Shown: positions 17,358 through 26,185 of the stretch, piece by piece
How the letters are laid out: every line of letters starts with the position of its first letter
How positions within the stretch are numbered: position 1 is the first letter of the stretch
NCBI GenBank assembly: GCA_910587865.1
Contig: CAJUNX010000009.1
Span: 54,375 to 118,374 of the forward strand
From: an uncultured Roseburia sp.
GTDB lineage: Bacteria; Bacillota; Clostridia; Lachnospirales; Lachnospiraceae
Length of the DNA stretch: 64,000 nucleotides
Reading direction: 5' to 3'
The notes under the pieces: model-generated
What the model saw: the letters and a program-made list of their open reading frames with translations, nothing else
Database searches by the model: none
What the model was told of the DNA's origin: nothing
Position numbers and translations under genes: made by a program

Positions 17358-18359
17358 TCAGTAGAGCTGTCTGACCCAGCCAGATCCCCGGCGGCCGGAA
17401 AGCCAGATCACCGCAATGCCAAGCGCCGTGCTGACAGCCGCCACATACACGCTGCAGAGCAGCCATCCAAAACCGCTGTCCCACACCGTATAGTGCGATG
17501 CAAATCCGATCCCCTGCTGGATAAAAAGCATATGCGAAAGATACACAAAGGTGCTTATTTTACGGATATAGTATGCCGTTTTCCCGCCGCATCCGATCCC
17601 TCTTCCGTTCTCTGCACGGACAGTACGCCCCGCCTGCACAGCCGTCCTGCATACGGCTGCCGCCGCCACATGAAGCATGAGATACTTCATGATCTGTATC
17701 AGCCAGGACGGCATTCCGAAATCCGTGTAGTGACACGCAGTCATCAGAGCAAATGCCAGTGCCCCCACAGACAGCACCTGCCACGTCTTCCCCCTGCCCT
17801 CCTGTTTTTTCTCTTCCTCCGTCCGTCCCGCCAGCCATATGCCGACTGCAAGCCCGGCAATCCCGCGGCTTTGCGCATTCCAAAAGACGGCGGAAAACAC
17901 GACGGCCGCCAGCATTTCCTTTGTGGTTATCTTCGTTTTTTTCAGACAGTACAGCAGCGCCGCCACAACCACAAGAACCTCGATATACCACAGGTGGCCG
18001 CTGTCCAAACGCGCCATTCTCTCCAGCTCCGCCTTTGCGTACATATAAAGCCACATGGACGCCGTCTTATCGGTGCGATACGCCCCGTACACGAAGTAAA
18101 TCCCCACCCAGATGAGAAGCATGCGCAAAAGATGCGCCAGATAGCCGCTGATCTTATCGCGCTCCTTCAGCACACCTGTTTTCGCTGCGTAATATCCGCT
18201 GAAAAGAAACAGAATCTGCACCGCGCACGCCACCGCGTCAGGCAGCCAGCTCAGAAGCACCGACGACGAAAACAGGCAGTGTCCGGCCGCCACCACAAAC
18301 GCGCAGAAAATCTTCACCAGATCCACCCATACATTCTCATTGTCCGTTTTCACACGCAT
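17358..18359 (-). CDS. Acyltransferase 3 (OafA-like) membrane protein
   Basis: Integral-membrane O-acyltransferase of the Acyl_transf_3 family, which adds acetyl or succinyl groups to polysaccharides. The first helix holds the catalytic-type histidine in FVVAAGHCLF near residue 27. About ten hydrophobic helices follow, with LDSGHLWYIEVLVVVAALLY near residue 120 matching the family's second conserved block. The 333-residue length is usual. GGAGG lies before the ATG. It lies between the epimerase and a glycosyltransferase gene and probably decorates the same polymer. Confidence 0.83.
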   Translation of the reverse strand: MRVKTDNENVWVDLVKIFCAFVVAAGHCLFSSSVLLSWLPDAVACAVQILFLFSGYYAAKTGVLKERDKISGYLAHLLRMLLIWVGIYFVYGAYRTDKTASMWLYMYAKAELERMARLDSGHLWYIEVLVVVAALLYCLKKTKITTKEMLAAVVFSAVFWNAQSRGIAGLAVGIWLAGRTEEEKKQEGRGKTWQVLSVGALAFALMTACHYTDFGMPSWLIQIMKYLMLHVAAAAVCRTAVQAGRTVRAENGRGIGCGGKTAYYIRKISTFVYLSHMLFIQQGIGFASHYTVWDSGFGWLLCSVYVAAVSTALGIAVIWLSGRRGSGWVRQLY

Positions 18360-18393
18360 TCATGTATCCTCCGTTTATCCGCTTAGGTATCTC

Positions 18394-19326
18394 CTATCCT
18401 TCCAGCTCCCTGACCCAGCTGACGTATGCGTCGATTCCGTCCGACAGTTCTGTCCGCTTCTGATACCCGAGTTTTTCCAGCAGTGAGATATCCGCCCGCC
18501 AGTTCTGCGGGTCGCCCGTCTTTATCTCACCGTTAAAGCTCACGATATCCGCCGGTTCTCCGAGGGCTGCAGCATAGTTTTCCGCGAGTTCGCGGATGGA
18601 AGTCTCCTCTCCGTTTGCCACATTAAAGATCTCTTCCGGTCCGTCACAGGCAAGAATCAGCCGGAGCGCTTCCAGAATGTCCGTGATGTGGATATAATCC
18701 CTCGTCTCGTTTCCTGTGCCGAACAGCCGGATCTCCCCCGTCCGCCGGTATTTCTGCCAGATATCCCACAACAGCTGTTTCCGCAGTCCGCTGCCATATG
18801 CGGAAAAAATGCGCATCGTGCGGATCTGATAGCCGTGTACACGGTTGTAATAGCTGCTTAACTCCTCGCACATCCGCTTGTGTATTCCGTAAGGGGAGAT
18901 CGGCGCCGTCTCGTCCGTCTCCCGGATCGGCAGGCGTTTCGGATTGCCGTAGACCGCAGCGCTCGAAAAGAAGATGATCTTCGGACGTTTTTCAAACGAC
19001 TGCAGCGCCAGAAGCAGCTGGTAATAACTCTGAAGATTGCCCTCGAGATCCGCTAACGGATTGACCACGGAAGCCCCCACGTTCGCACTTCCGGCGCAGT
19101 GCAGGATCACGTCGGGCTGCACATCCGTAAAAATATTCGCCAGCTCCGAAGGTTCCTTTGCCATATTGCACTGGTAGTACATGATCCGCTCCCCGTCCGG
19201 CTCCGCCGCCCTGCCTGCATAAGACGCGGCGAGGTCGATGCCGGTTATCTCATATTCTCCCCTGAAATATGCTGCGGCGCTCCTTCCGATAAATCCGTTG
19301 ATGCCGGTTATCACCATTCGTTTCAT
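18394..19326 (-). CDS. NAD-dependent epimerase/dehydratase
   Basis: Extended SDR acting on a nucleotide sugar. VITGINGFIGRSAAAYF provides the GxxGxxG motif at residues 7-13, GADV-like LHCAGSANVGAS is near 80, and FFSSAAVYGN with the catalytic YGIHK (YxxxK) is near 155. RDYIHITDILEAL near 225 is the conserved motif of GalE/RmlB-like enzymes. The ATG at 19326 (AAGGAG upstream) is preferred to one 22 codons earlier. Whether it is a 4-epimerase or a reductase cannot be told. Confidence 0.87.
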   Translation of the reverse strand: MKRMVITGINGFIGRSAAAYFRGEYEITGIDLAASYAGRAAEPDGERIMYYQCNMAKEPSELANIFTDVQPDVILHCAGSANVGASVVNPLADLEGNLQSYYQLLLALQSFEKRPKIIFFSSAAVYGNPKRLPIRETDETAPISPYGIHKRMCEELSSYYNRVHGYQIRTMRIFSAYGSGLRKQLLWDIWQKYRRTGEIRLFGTGNETRDYIHITDILEALRLILACDGPEEIFNVANGEETSIRELAENYAAALGEPADIVSFNGEIKTGDPQNWRADISLLEKLGYQKRTELSDGIDAYVSWVRELEG

Positions 19327-19388
19327 CTGTTCTCCTTTCCCGCTGTGGCTGACCTTCTTCCACAATCTATCTCCCTGTTTCCGATATC

Positions 19389-20525
19389 TCAATGCACTCC
19401 AAACACATTCTCAAGCTCCTTTGAATACTCCTTCGCCTCCCGGTACATGCGCGCGATTCCGCGCTCCATGTCCTCCTCATGCTCTTTCCGGCACTCTTTT
19501 ACCATCAGATCCGCCAGCTCCTCTGGGCTGTGCGGATCAAACAGGACGCATTTCTCATTTTTCTGTTCCCGGTGCACCGGAATATCGGACAGCAGCACCG
19601 TCTTGTCCAGCACTTTCGCGTCCTCGAGCACGGTTCCCCATCCTTCGCAGAGCGAGGGCTGCACGATGAGCTTAGCCTGCTTCATGATACACAGCTGTTC
19701 CGTGCGCTCCACAAAGCCGAGCAGGCGGATCCCGCCGCGCACTTCCGGGGCCTCCATGATCTGTTTTAGCTGTCCGATATACTCCGGATTCCGGTAATCC
19801 TCCAGGTTTCCGGTAAATACAAAATCATAATCGGAAAGCTCCTGCCGTTTTCTTAACAGCCCGATCGCCTCCACGGCAACGATATGGTTTTTGTGCTTCC
19901 AGAACTGATTGGGCAGATAGATATAGCGTTTCGCAAGGCGGAATTTTTCCCGCACCCGTGCGGTGAGCTCGTCCGTAACGGAGCGGAGTTCCTGCTCGAT
20001 ACAGGACACGAAATGAACCACCGTCACTTTGCACGTGTGCTTCGGGTAAAAACGTTCCAGGTCATTTTTTGCGTCCTGACTGCTTAAAACCATCGGCCTG
20101 CCGCTCATGACCATGTTCTGATCGTTCTCAATCTTTCGTTCCAGCTCGTCCGGCTGAAAGAATTCCGGGAGCGTCCGGTGCTGGAAATCCGGAATCCAGA
20201 AAATCCCCCGGCTGCGGAAGAGCTTTCCGATCTTATTGAGTTCCAGCGCATAGCAGTATTTCACCCCGTGCAGCCAAATCAGATTCATCTCGTAAAGCGC
20301 AAGCTTCCACCGGCTTTTTCCGTCACAGACGAGAATCTGCACCGCCGCGTCCTCACGGAAGCAGTCGAAAATATCCGCATGCTTTTGATCAATCAGCACG
20401 ACCAGGTCATACTGTTTTGTGATCGCCGGGCTCTGCAGACAGCTGAATATAATATTTTTAATGTAATACAGACCGCCGATCCATCCGCGGTTTCCAAGCC
20501 CGTTAAATAATATCTTTTTTTTCAT
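19389..20525 (-). CDS. Family 4-like glycosyltransferase
   Basis: GT-B fold transferase of 378 residues. The N-terminus KKILFNGLGNRGWIGGLYY has the glycine-rich loop. The acceptor half continues with FWIPDFQHRTLPEFF near residue 115. The C-terminal donor half has YIYLPNQFWKHKNH near 205 and the GT4 signature QPSLCEGWGTVLEDAKVLDK near 305 (E-x7-E arrangement). It overlaps the start of the epimerase region only in the non-used extension. The start has AAAGGA upstream. The IPDFQHRxxPE motif is shared with capsule GT4 enzymes that use GDP- or UDP-sugars. Confidence 0.87.
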   Translation of the reverse strand: MKKKILFNGLGNRGWIGGLYYIKNIIFSCLQSPAITKQYDLVVLIDQKHADIFDCFREDAAVQILVCDGKSRWKLALYEMNLIWLHGVKYCYALELNKIGKLFRSRGIFWIPDFQHRTLPEFFQPDELERKIENDQNMVMSGRPMVLSSQDAKNDLERFYPKHTCKVTVVHFVSCIEQELRSVTDELTARVREKFRLAKRYIYLPNQFWKHKNHIVAVEAIGLLRKRQELSDYDFVFTGNLEDYRNPEYIGQLKQIMEAPEVRGGIRLLGFVERTEQLCIMKQAKLIVQPSLCEGWGTVLEDAKVLDKTVLLSDIPVHREQKNEKCVLFDPHSPEELADLMVKECRKEHEEDMERGIARMYREAKEYSKELENVFGVH

Positions 20526-20543
20526 GGTATCCTTTCCGCTGTC

Positions 20544-21635
20544 TCACAGCACCGACCGGATCGCCGCCGCACAGCCTTTTGCCACATGCGCAAAAGAGAA
20601 TTCCTGCGCCTTTTCATAGCTCTGCCGCCCCAGCCGCTCCGCCGTGCCGTCCGCGAAACAGCGCGTGATCGCCGCCGCAAGCTCCTCCTTTTTTTCCGGA
20701 TCGACAATATAGCCGTTTCCGTCCTCCTCGATCAGGTCCCTGGCCCCGTCCGCGTATCTGGAGGAAATCACCGGCAGCGACGCGCACATGGCCTCTAAGA
20801 TCACAAGGCCGAAGCAGTCCTCCCGCGTCGGCAGGATAAAGGCGTCTGACGAGCGGTAGAGTTCGCGCAGCGGCTCTCCCTCCACATATCCGAGAAACGT
20901 CACCCGGTCCGTAAGCCCGAGGGAGCGGATCTGTTCCTCCAGACATTCTTTTTCCGGCCCCTCCCCGGCGATCACAAGCGTGATCCCCGGATCCGTCTGC
21001 GCGAGCGCCGGCATCAGAAGGTCCAGTCCCTTTCTCTGAATCAGACTGCCCACATAGAGCAGCTGTTTTGAGCCGTAGGTCTCTTTTTTTACCAGATATT
21101 TCTCAATGTCCACCGTCAGATATGAGACAAAGCACTTTGCCGGATCCGCGCCGTAGGCGATCTGCGCCTCCTTTGAGGCCGTGCTGCTGGCCACAAAGCC
21201 GGCCGCTCGCTTTATGATATAGCGACGTGACGCGCGCTGCACCCTGCCGATACTGCGCTCGGACCAGAGCGTGCCGTCCGTCCAGCTGAGAAACGGGATC
21301 TTCTTTTTCCGGCACCAGTGCACGGCCCGAAGGATGGTCGGATTGTATTCCATCGCGATCACAAGATCCGGCCCGATTGCGGCAAGCGCCTTCTCCACCC
21401 CGGTCGGGAGAAAAATATAGCGGTCGTCATACCGCCTGCGTATGATGACGGTGCGCGATTTTAACACCACATACCGGTCGATTTTTTCCAGCTCCACACT
21501 CCACTTCCGGTTCTCCATCCCGGCGCCCGAAAATATAATGTAGATTTCATATTCCGAAAAATTCTGCTGCAGATAAGAGAAAAAGTCCACCCGGTACGGG
21601 GAGGGAATATTGGTGATAAATATGATTTTTTTCAC
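20544..21635 (-). CDS. Family 4 glycosyltransferase
   Basis: GT-B retaining transferase of 363 residues. IIFITNIPSPYRVDFFSYL at the N-terminus is the acceptor-side opening seen in capsule GT4s. LLYVGSLIQRKGLDLLMPAL near residue 195 opens the donor domain. FILPTREDCFGLVILEAMCA near 285 has the E-x7-E signature. It starts with GTG. It is transcribed just after the GT4 gene at 21660, without an overlap, and probably adds the next sugar in the same repeat unit. Confidence 0.92.
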   Translation of the reverse strand: MKKIIFITNIPSPYRVDFFSYLQQNFSEYEIYIIFSGAGMENRKWSVELEKIDRYVVLKSRTVIIRRRYDDRYIFLPTGVEKALAAIGPDLVIAMEYNPTILRAVHWCRKKKIPFLSWTDGTLWSERSIGRVQRASRRYIIKRAAGFVASSTASKEAQIAYGADPAKCFVSYLTVDIEKYLVKKETYGSKQLLYVGSLIQRKGLDLLMPALAQTDPGITLVIAGEGPEKECLEEQIRSLGLTDRVTFLGYVEGEPLRELYRSSDAFILPTREDCFGLVILEAMCASLPVISSRYADGARDLIEEDGNGYIVDPEKKEELAAAITRCFADGTAERLGRQSYEKAQEFSFAHVAKGCAAAIRSVL

Positions 21636-21659
21636 TGTCAGATCCTGTTCCTTTCCGCG

Positions 21660-22895
21660 CTACCCAAAGGTCTGCCGCTCTTTTGCACCCACCGAGATAT
21701 CGTCATAGATCGCGATCAGCTTCCGGTAGTTGTCCTCCGGCCGCAGACGGTTCTGATAAAATTCTCTCGCGTTTTTCTTTAATACCGTGATGTCCATGGC
21801 CTCAAATTCGCGCACTTTTTTCGCCAGGTCCTCCGCGGAATCGTACTGGAATTTGACCCCGGTGATCCCTTCCTTGACCATGCCCTCCATGTTGCCGACC
21901 CTGCCCGCAATCACCGGCACGCCGTAGGAATAAGCCTCGGCGATCGTCATCGCAAACGCCTCATAGCACTGCGAGGTCATAATCACCGCCTTCGCGTGGT
22001 AAAAACGCTCCGTCATCTCCTCCTTCTGGAGGTATCCCAGAAACCGGATATTAGAGAGCTGATGCTCCTTCACGTACCGCTGCATTTCCCCGAGCATCGG
22101 CCCGGTTCCCGCGATATACAGCAGTTTGTCCGAAAGACGCTCAAACGCCCGGATCGCGATGTCCGCACCTTTCAGTGGTTCCACGCGCCCGGCAAACAGA
22201 AAATATTCTTCCGTGTCCTGATTTTTGCTCGGCGTAATGCCCTCCGCAAACGTAAAATTCGGCTTGATATAGATCCGGGACGCATCAACGATCTTCTTTG
22301 TCTCCGGGATCAGATCGGAATCGAGAGAGCTTAACAGCTTTTCTTTGTTAAACTCCGTCAGGCAGATAAAGTTTACCCGCCGGTAGGTTCCCAGCATGCG
22401 GTGAATTTTCAGGATCATCGTGCTTACAATCGTCTGCAGCTTGCTGTTCCGGTAGCATTTATGGCGCACGGCGCATTTTAATCCGCCGGAAACGCACTCC
22501 TCGCAGATCACATTATCGCGGAAAAACGACCCCGCCGGGCAGAGCATGCGGAAATTGTGAAGCGTCTGCACCACCGGCACATTGCACTGAAACGCCGCGT
22601 AAAACACCGAAGGACTTACCATCGTCAGCGTATTGTGGACGTGCACGATATCGATCCGGTGCTCCCGGATCAGACGTTTGACCTCGCGGACGGTCCGCAG
22701 CGAATAAACCGCCGTAAACGGAAGCAGGAGCTTTCCGGCAATCCCGCGCTCTGAAAGCTCCTTGTTTGTCCGATAATAGGTATAAACCCTGTGGCCGTGC
22801 TCCTCAAGCAGCCGCTTTTCATTGCGCACGACGACATCCTCTCCTCCGGGGATCTGATAAAAATTGTGTACCTGCAGAATCCGGTATTCTTTCAT
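21660..22895 (-). CDS. Family 4 glycosyltransferase
   Basis: GT-B retaining transferase of 411 residues. Residues 1-25 (YRILQVHNFYQIPGGEDVVV) hold the glycine-rich nucleotide loop motif PGGED typical of capsule GT4s. IVHVHNTLTMVSPSVFYAA is near 85. A cysteine cluster (CEECVSGGLKCAVRHKC near 130) is common in this subgroup. FLFAGRVEPLKGADIAIRAF and the CYEAFAMTIAEAYSYG signature complete the donor domain. The ATG at 22895, with GGGAGG upstream, replaces a longer open frame to 22949. It follows the Wzy-like gene. Confidence 0.92.
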   Translation of the reverse strand: MKEYRILQVHNFYQIPGGEDVVVRNEKRLLEEHGHRVYTYYRTNKELSERGIAGKLLLPFTAVYSLRTVREVKRLIREHRIDIVHVHNTLTMVSPSVFYAAFQCNVPVVQTLHNFRMLCPAGSFFRDNVICEECVSGGLKCAVRHKCYRNSKLQTIVSTMILKIHRMLGTYRRVNFICLTEFNKEKLLSSLDSDLIPETKKIVDASRIYIKPNFTFAEGITPSKNQDTEEYFLFAGRVEPLKGADIAIRAFERLSDKLLYIAGTGPMLGEMQRYVKEHQLSNIRFLGYLQKEEMTERFYHAKAVIMTSQCYEAFAMTIAEAYSYGVPVIAGRVGNMEGMVKEGITGVKFQYDSAEDLAKKVREFEAMDITVLKKNAREFYQNRLRPEDNYRKLIAIYDDISVGAKERQTFG

Positions 22896-22927
22896 ATCCT
22901 CCCTTTTCCTCCCTGCCGTTTCCTCTT

Positions 22928-24097
22928 TCACGCCTTTAGCGCCCTGCACCTGCTCTCTTCTTCCTTCGCCGCCGGGTGTTCCGCCAGGATTCCCGGATAG
23001 AGAAGCGCTGCGCCGAGCAGAATAAACGGGTTCATAAATCCGTTCATCACAAACTGCTCCAGCACGCCGTAAAGCGCCAGCGTCGCAAGCATCACGAGAT
23101 CCTTATACCGCTCCATCCGGTAAAGCTTATAGAGCAGCAGGCACAAAAGCGCGAAGAAAAACAGCGCAACGATCCACCCGCAGTACAGCAGGACAAACAT
23201 GTAAGAATTATCGATCAGGCCGTAGTAGCTCGCATAGAAAGATTCCTGCGTCCGCGGATACAGTGCAAGCCCCTGGTCGTTATAATAGCTGCTCATAATA
23301 TAAATCCGCCCCGATACATAATGATTCAGCCGCTTCATCAGCGGATTGCCGCCGTTGTAGACCACCATCGTGGCAAAGCTGAACAGCGCCCCGACCGGGA
23401 TGGACATCGCCAGCACTGCTTTTATCTTTTTATTTTTTACGATTTTGTCGAATATAATCAGGCTCCAGCAGAAAAAGAATACCGCGATTCCCGTCCGGCA
23501 GAAGGTCAGCTCGTAAAAAACAAAAACGACAGCCGTGGTTCCAAGAAACCACCAGCGGTTCAGCCGTTCATAGTTGTAGTACAGCAGAAGCATCAGCGTG
23601 AGAAACACCGTCAGGAACGCATAGTTCGGCTCCCCCAGCGCAAAGCTGTACACCGGGATCTCCACATAATGAGTATCCGGCGTCGTCTTGTAGCCGATAT
23701 CGTACACGCCGAACGTCGAGCCGAGCACGAGCACGCAGATGCATAGCACCCGGATGTATACGGCGATCCGGATCAGATTCTGATAGCTGCAGTTCTTCAT
23801 TCCCACGATCGTGAGGAAAAGCAGCAGCCAGGTATTTGATTTTGTGATGACCGAGAGCGGAACCGCCACGCCGATCAGAATACCGGCCCAGATAATCTCC
23901 CGCAGCGTATAGCGCGTTGTCACCAGCTTGACCGCAAGGAAAAACATACCGAACACAAAAAAGTAGCGATAGATGTTGTCCCCGTGATCGTATGCGAAGG
24001 CTTTCATCAGAATGTTGATTGCAAAAAAACCATAGTAGGACGCCACGCCGATCTTTTCCCAGTCCGTCTCCCTGTATATCTCTCTGATTTTTTCCAT
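22928..24097 (-). CDS. Wzy-like O-antigen/capsule polymerase
   Basis: Polytopic protein of 389 residues with about 11 hydrophobic segments. There is one larger extracytoplasmic loop near residues 255-290 (RIYIMSSYYNDQGLALYPRT) and a smaller one near 140. This layout, with no other clear family, fits Wzy polymerases, which join repeat units outside the membrane. The presence of Wzx and Wzz genes in the same locus supports it. Wzy proteins diverge strongly, so this is a topology and context call. Downstream of the upstream neighbour lies the tandem repeat at 24134-24285. Confidence 0.72.
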   Translation of the reverse strand: MEKIREIYRETDWEKIGVASYYGFFAINILMKAFAYDHGDNIYRYFFVFGMFFLAVKLVTTRYTLREIIWAGILIGVAVPLSVITKSNTWLLLFLTIVGMKNCSYQNLIRIAVYIRVLCICVLVLGSTFGVYDIGYKTTPDTHYVEIPVYSFALGEPNYAFLTVFLTLMLLLYYNYERLNRWWFLGTTAVVFVFYELTFCRTGIAVFFFCWSLIIFDKIVKNKKIKAVLAMSIPVGALFSFATMVVYNGGNPLMKRLNHYVSGRIYIMSSYYNDQGLALYPRTQESFYASYYGLIDNSYMFVLLYCGWIVALFFFALLCLLLYKLYRMERYKDLVMLATLALYGVLEQFVMNGFMNPFILLGAALLYPGILAEHPAAKEEESRCRALKA

Positions 24098-24133
24098 CTG
24101 TCCTCCTGTTCTTACCGCATTCCTGACACGTTA

Positions 24134-24285
24134 CCCGCGCCCGGCGGTCGGTCCGGCTTCTGCCGCGCCTCTTCTCGCGCCCGGCGGTCAGTCCGGCTTA
24201 TGCCGCGCCTCTTCTCCACGCGCCCGGCGGTCAGTCCGGCTTCTGACACTCCGGTTCCCCACACGCCCGGCAGTCAGTCCGGCTG
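24134..24285. repeat. Four decaying tandem copies, 40-44 bp, at a gene 3' end
   Basis: Units share CGCGCCCGGCGGTCAGTCCG and start near 24136, 24176, 24219 and 24263. The fourth copy overlaps the last codons and stop of the gene at 24274. On the minus strand each copy repeats that Pro-Asp-stop sequence (CCGGACTGA). The unit has CCGG at both ends of its core, so each copy can form a small hairpin. Confidence 0.8.
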
Positions 24286-25065
24286 CCCGATCTGGCGATA
24301 AATCACATACACGTCTTCCACCACGTCAATCTGCTCGTAGCCATACCCGGTCAGATCCTCCGGGATCCGGTGAAACGAGGTATTAAACACGATAAACCGG
24401 CAGCCCTTCTCTTTTGCGACATCTGTAATGAGTTCAACATCCGGCTCCTCCCTGCTCATCTCCGCAAAAACGGACGCCTCGGCCGGTTCAATATTCGTGA
24501 TAAAGCCCTCGGCGTTTCTCCCGTAGAGCGGTGTCACGGCGCAGGTGTACTGCCGGATATAGCACATCAGCTCATTTGGCACAATGATCGATTCCTTCCA
24601 GTCCCACAGCTGTCCCATCACGATATCGGAAATCTCAATCGCCGCCTGCGGGATTTCGTAGGCGTTTTCCTTTTCACTGTACGTTTCGGCGGAAAACTCA
24701 CGTCTGCCCGTTAAGATGATGCAGGCGCACGCCGCGATCACCGCCGCTGCGCGGAATATGTTTTTTTTCACCTTAAATGTCAGCTCGGTCAGCACAAATG
24801 CGATGACAAACGAGACGGGAAGCATCCACAGAAGGCGCCAGTAGACCCCGGAGAGAAATCTCGTCCCCACGTAGGCATAAAACAGGGGATTAAAGAAAAA
24901 CACCAGCACCAGCGCCGAAGGCCAGAACAGCTTTTTCCTGGTACTCTTCCCCATCAGGATACAGCAGAGCAGCGCTGCGCCGAACATAAGCCAGTGAGCC
25001 AGCCCTCCGCGTCCCCCTATAAATTTTGTAAATTCTCCCCATACCGCGATGCAGTAAGTAATCAT
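24274..25065 (-). CDS. Membrane protein of unknown function
   Basis: About 263 residues. Four or five hydrophobic helices occupy residues 25-130 (WLMFGAALLCCILMG, WPSALVLVFFFNPLFYAYV, RLLWMLPVSFVIAFVLTEL). A soluble domain of about 120 residues follows, ending in CRFIVFNTSFHRIPED and YEQIDVVEDVYVIYRQ. The start at 25065 has GGAG just upstream and lies seven bases past the stop of the membrane protein at 25073. The C-terminal domain resembles the tails of large membrane glycosyltransferases, so these two genes may be halves of one protein (see findings). No function is assigned. Confidence 0.72.
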   Translation of the reverse strand: MITYCIAVWGEFTKFIGGRGGLAHWLMFGAALLCCILMGKSTRKKLFWPSALVLVFFFNPLFYAYVGTRFLSGVYWRLLWMLPVSFVIAFVLTELTFKVKKNIFRAAAVIAACACIILTGRREFSAETYSEKENAYEIPQAAIEISDIVMGQLWDWKESIIVPNELMCYIRQYTCAVTPLYGRNAEGFITNIEPAEASVFAEMSREEPDVELITDVAKEKGCRFIVFNTSFHRIPEDLTGYGYEQIDVVEDVYVIYRQIGQPD

Positions 25066-25072
25066 AGTTCTC

Positions 25073-26185
25073 CTATCCAAACAGATAATACGCCAGGCAG
25101 ACTGCGCCCGGCAGCGCCGCCGTCCAGATGATAAGCGTCTTTTTCCATCTGCGGTGATACATAAAATCAACAATCCCGTATAAGAAAAGCACGACCGGTC
25201 CGGTCACGATCCCGATCCCCGAGAGCAGACACGCCCCGGTTGCCGCGACAAACAAAAGCGCGTACCAGCCCTTTTGGCAGCGGCGGTTCATCACCTGATA
25301 CATCAGGTAAAACAAAAGCGGCAGCAGAAAACTCGCGCAGACCGCCTTCCCCTGCCAGATCCGAAGCAGAAGCATCGAGGCAAGCGTGTGCGTGGAGGTG
25401 TATCCCCACAGATGCAGCACCGACAAAAAAATCAGGAACAGGAATATCTTTTCCCAGTTCTCCGAACACAGTACCCGTCCGATCAGCAGATAGAGCGCAT
25501 AGCACAGCAGGATCAGAAAAAACGGCAGATACGTGTGCGAGAGCACTGCAGGCGGGATACCGCTGATCCGGCTGCACATCGCCACATACATCGCCCACGG
25601 AGAAGTCAGATCTTTTTTTACCTCCCCGGTATTCCAGTAGAGCTGGTCACTGCCGATCGGATCGTCCCAGTACATCGTATCGTGCACCACTGCCGAGACC
25701 TCCTCCGAGACAAAACGCGAATCGTCGTCGTCCCGGTGCTCGTACCGCGCCGGAATATATGCCTGCAGCAGGATCAGAATACCGGCGAGCACACCGAAGA
25801 TCACGATCCAGACACGGGAACCGCCGGAATCCGGCGCTGCTCCCCGCAGCCCGCCGGACCGGTTCCCCTGTCGGATCCCCCTCTCTCTGAAAGCGCCCTC
25901 CTGCCCTGCACTGCGCGTCAGGAGACACAGAAACGATGCCAGCGCCGGTATCGTCAGCGCCATCTCCCAGCACATCAGCGCCGTCGTCAGCGACTGGTGC
26001 AGCGCCACGAGCGGTACGAGCAGCACCTGGGCGATTGCCAGCATCGTCACAAACCCGAGCACCCAGGCGTGCAGCAGGCGGTTTACCGAACCGCGCAGCC
26101 GCAGACTGACCACCCAGAAGTATCCGATCCACATCGGCACAAGCACAAACAGAATACTCATATAAAGGATGTCTCTAAAGTTCAT
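25073..26185 (-). CDS. Polytopic membrane protein, DUF6077-like
   Basis: About 370 residues and nine to ten hydrophobic helices. It starts FRDILYMSILFVLVPMWIGY. An extracytoplasmic segment near residue 165 reads RYEHRDDDDSRFVSEEVSA and continues DTMYWDDPIGSDQLYWNTG. This acidic loop recalls Lachnospiraceae membrane proteins annotated DUF6077 and GT-C enzymes (from memory, not searched). The ATG at 26185 overlaps the last codons of the Wzz gene, so translation is probably coupled. It ends in a hydrophobic helix without the soluble C-terminal part expected of a full-length relative; that part may be the next gene. Confidence 0.75.
   Translation of the reverse strand: MNFRDILYMSILFVLVPMWIGYFWVVSLRLRGSVNRLLHAWVLGFVTMLAIAQVLLVPLVALHQSLTTALMCWEMALTIPALASFLCLLTRSAGQEGAFRERGIRQGNRSGGLRGAAPDSGGSRVWIVIFGVLAGILILLQAYIPARYEHRDDDDSRFVSEEVSAVVHDTMYWDDPIGSDQLYWNTGEVKKDLTSPWAMYVAMCSRISGIPPAVLSHTYLPFFLILLCYALYLLIGRVLCSENWEKIFLFLIFLSVLHLWGYTSTHTLASMLLLRIWQGKAVCASFLLPLLFYLMYQVMNRRCQKGWYALLFVAATGACLLSGIGIVTGPVVLFLYGIVDFMYHRRWKKTLIIWTAALPGAVCLAYYLFG

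Noticed and set aside
17247..18386. Long plus-strand open frame of 379 codons opposite the acyltransferase 3 gene
   Set aside because: Composition is Arg/His/Pro-rich, typical of the reverse of a GC-rich gene; the minus-strand protein has clear membrane helices and family motifs.
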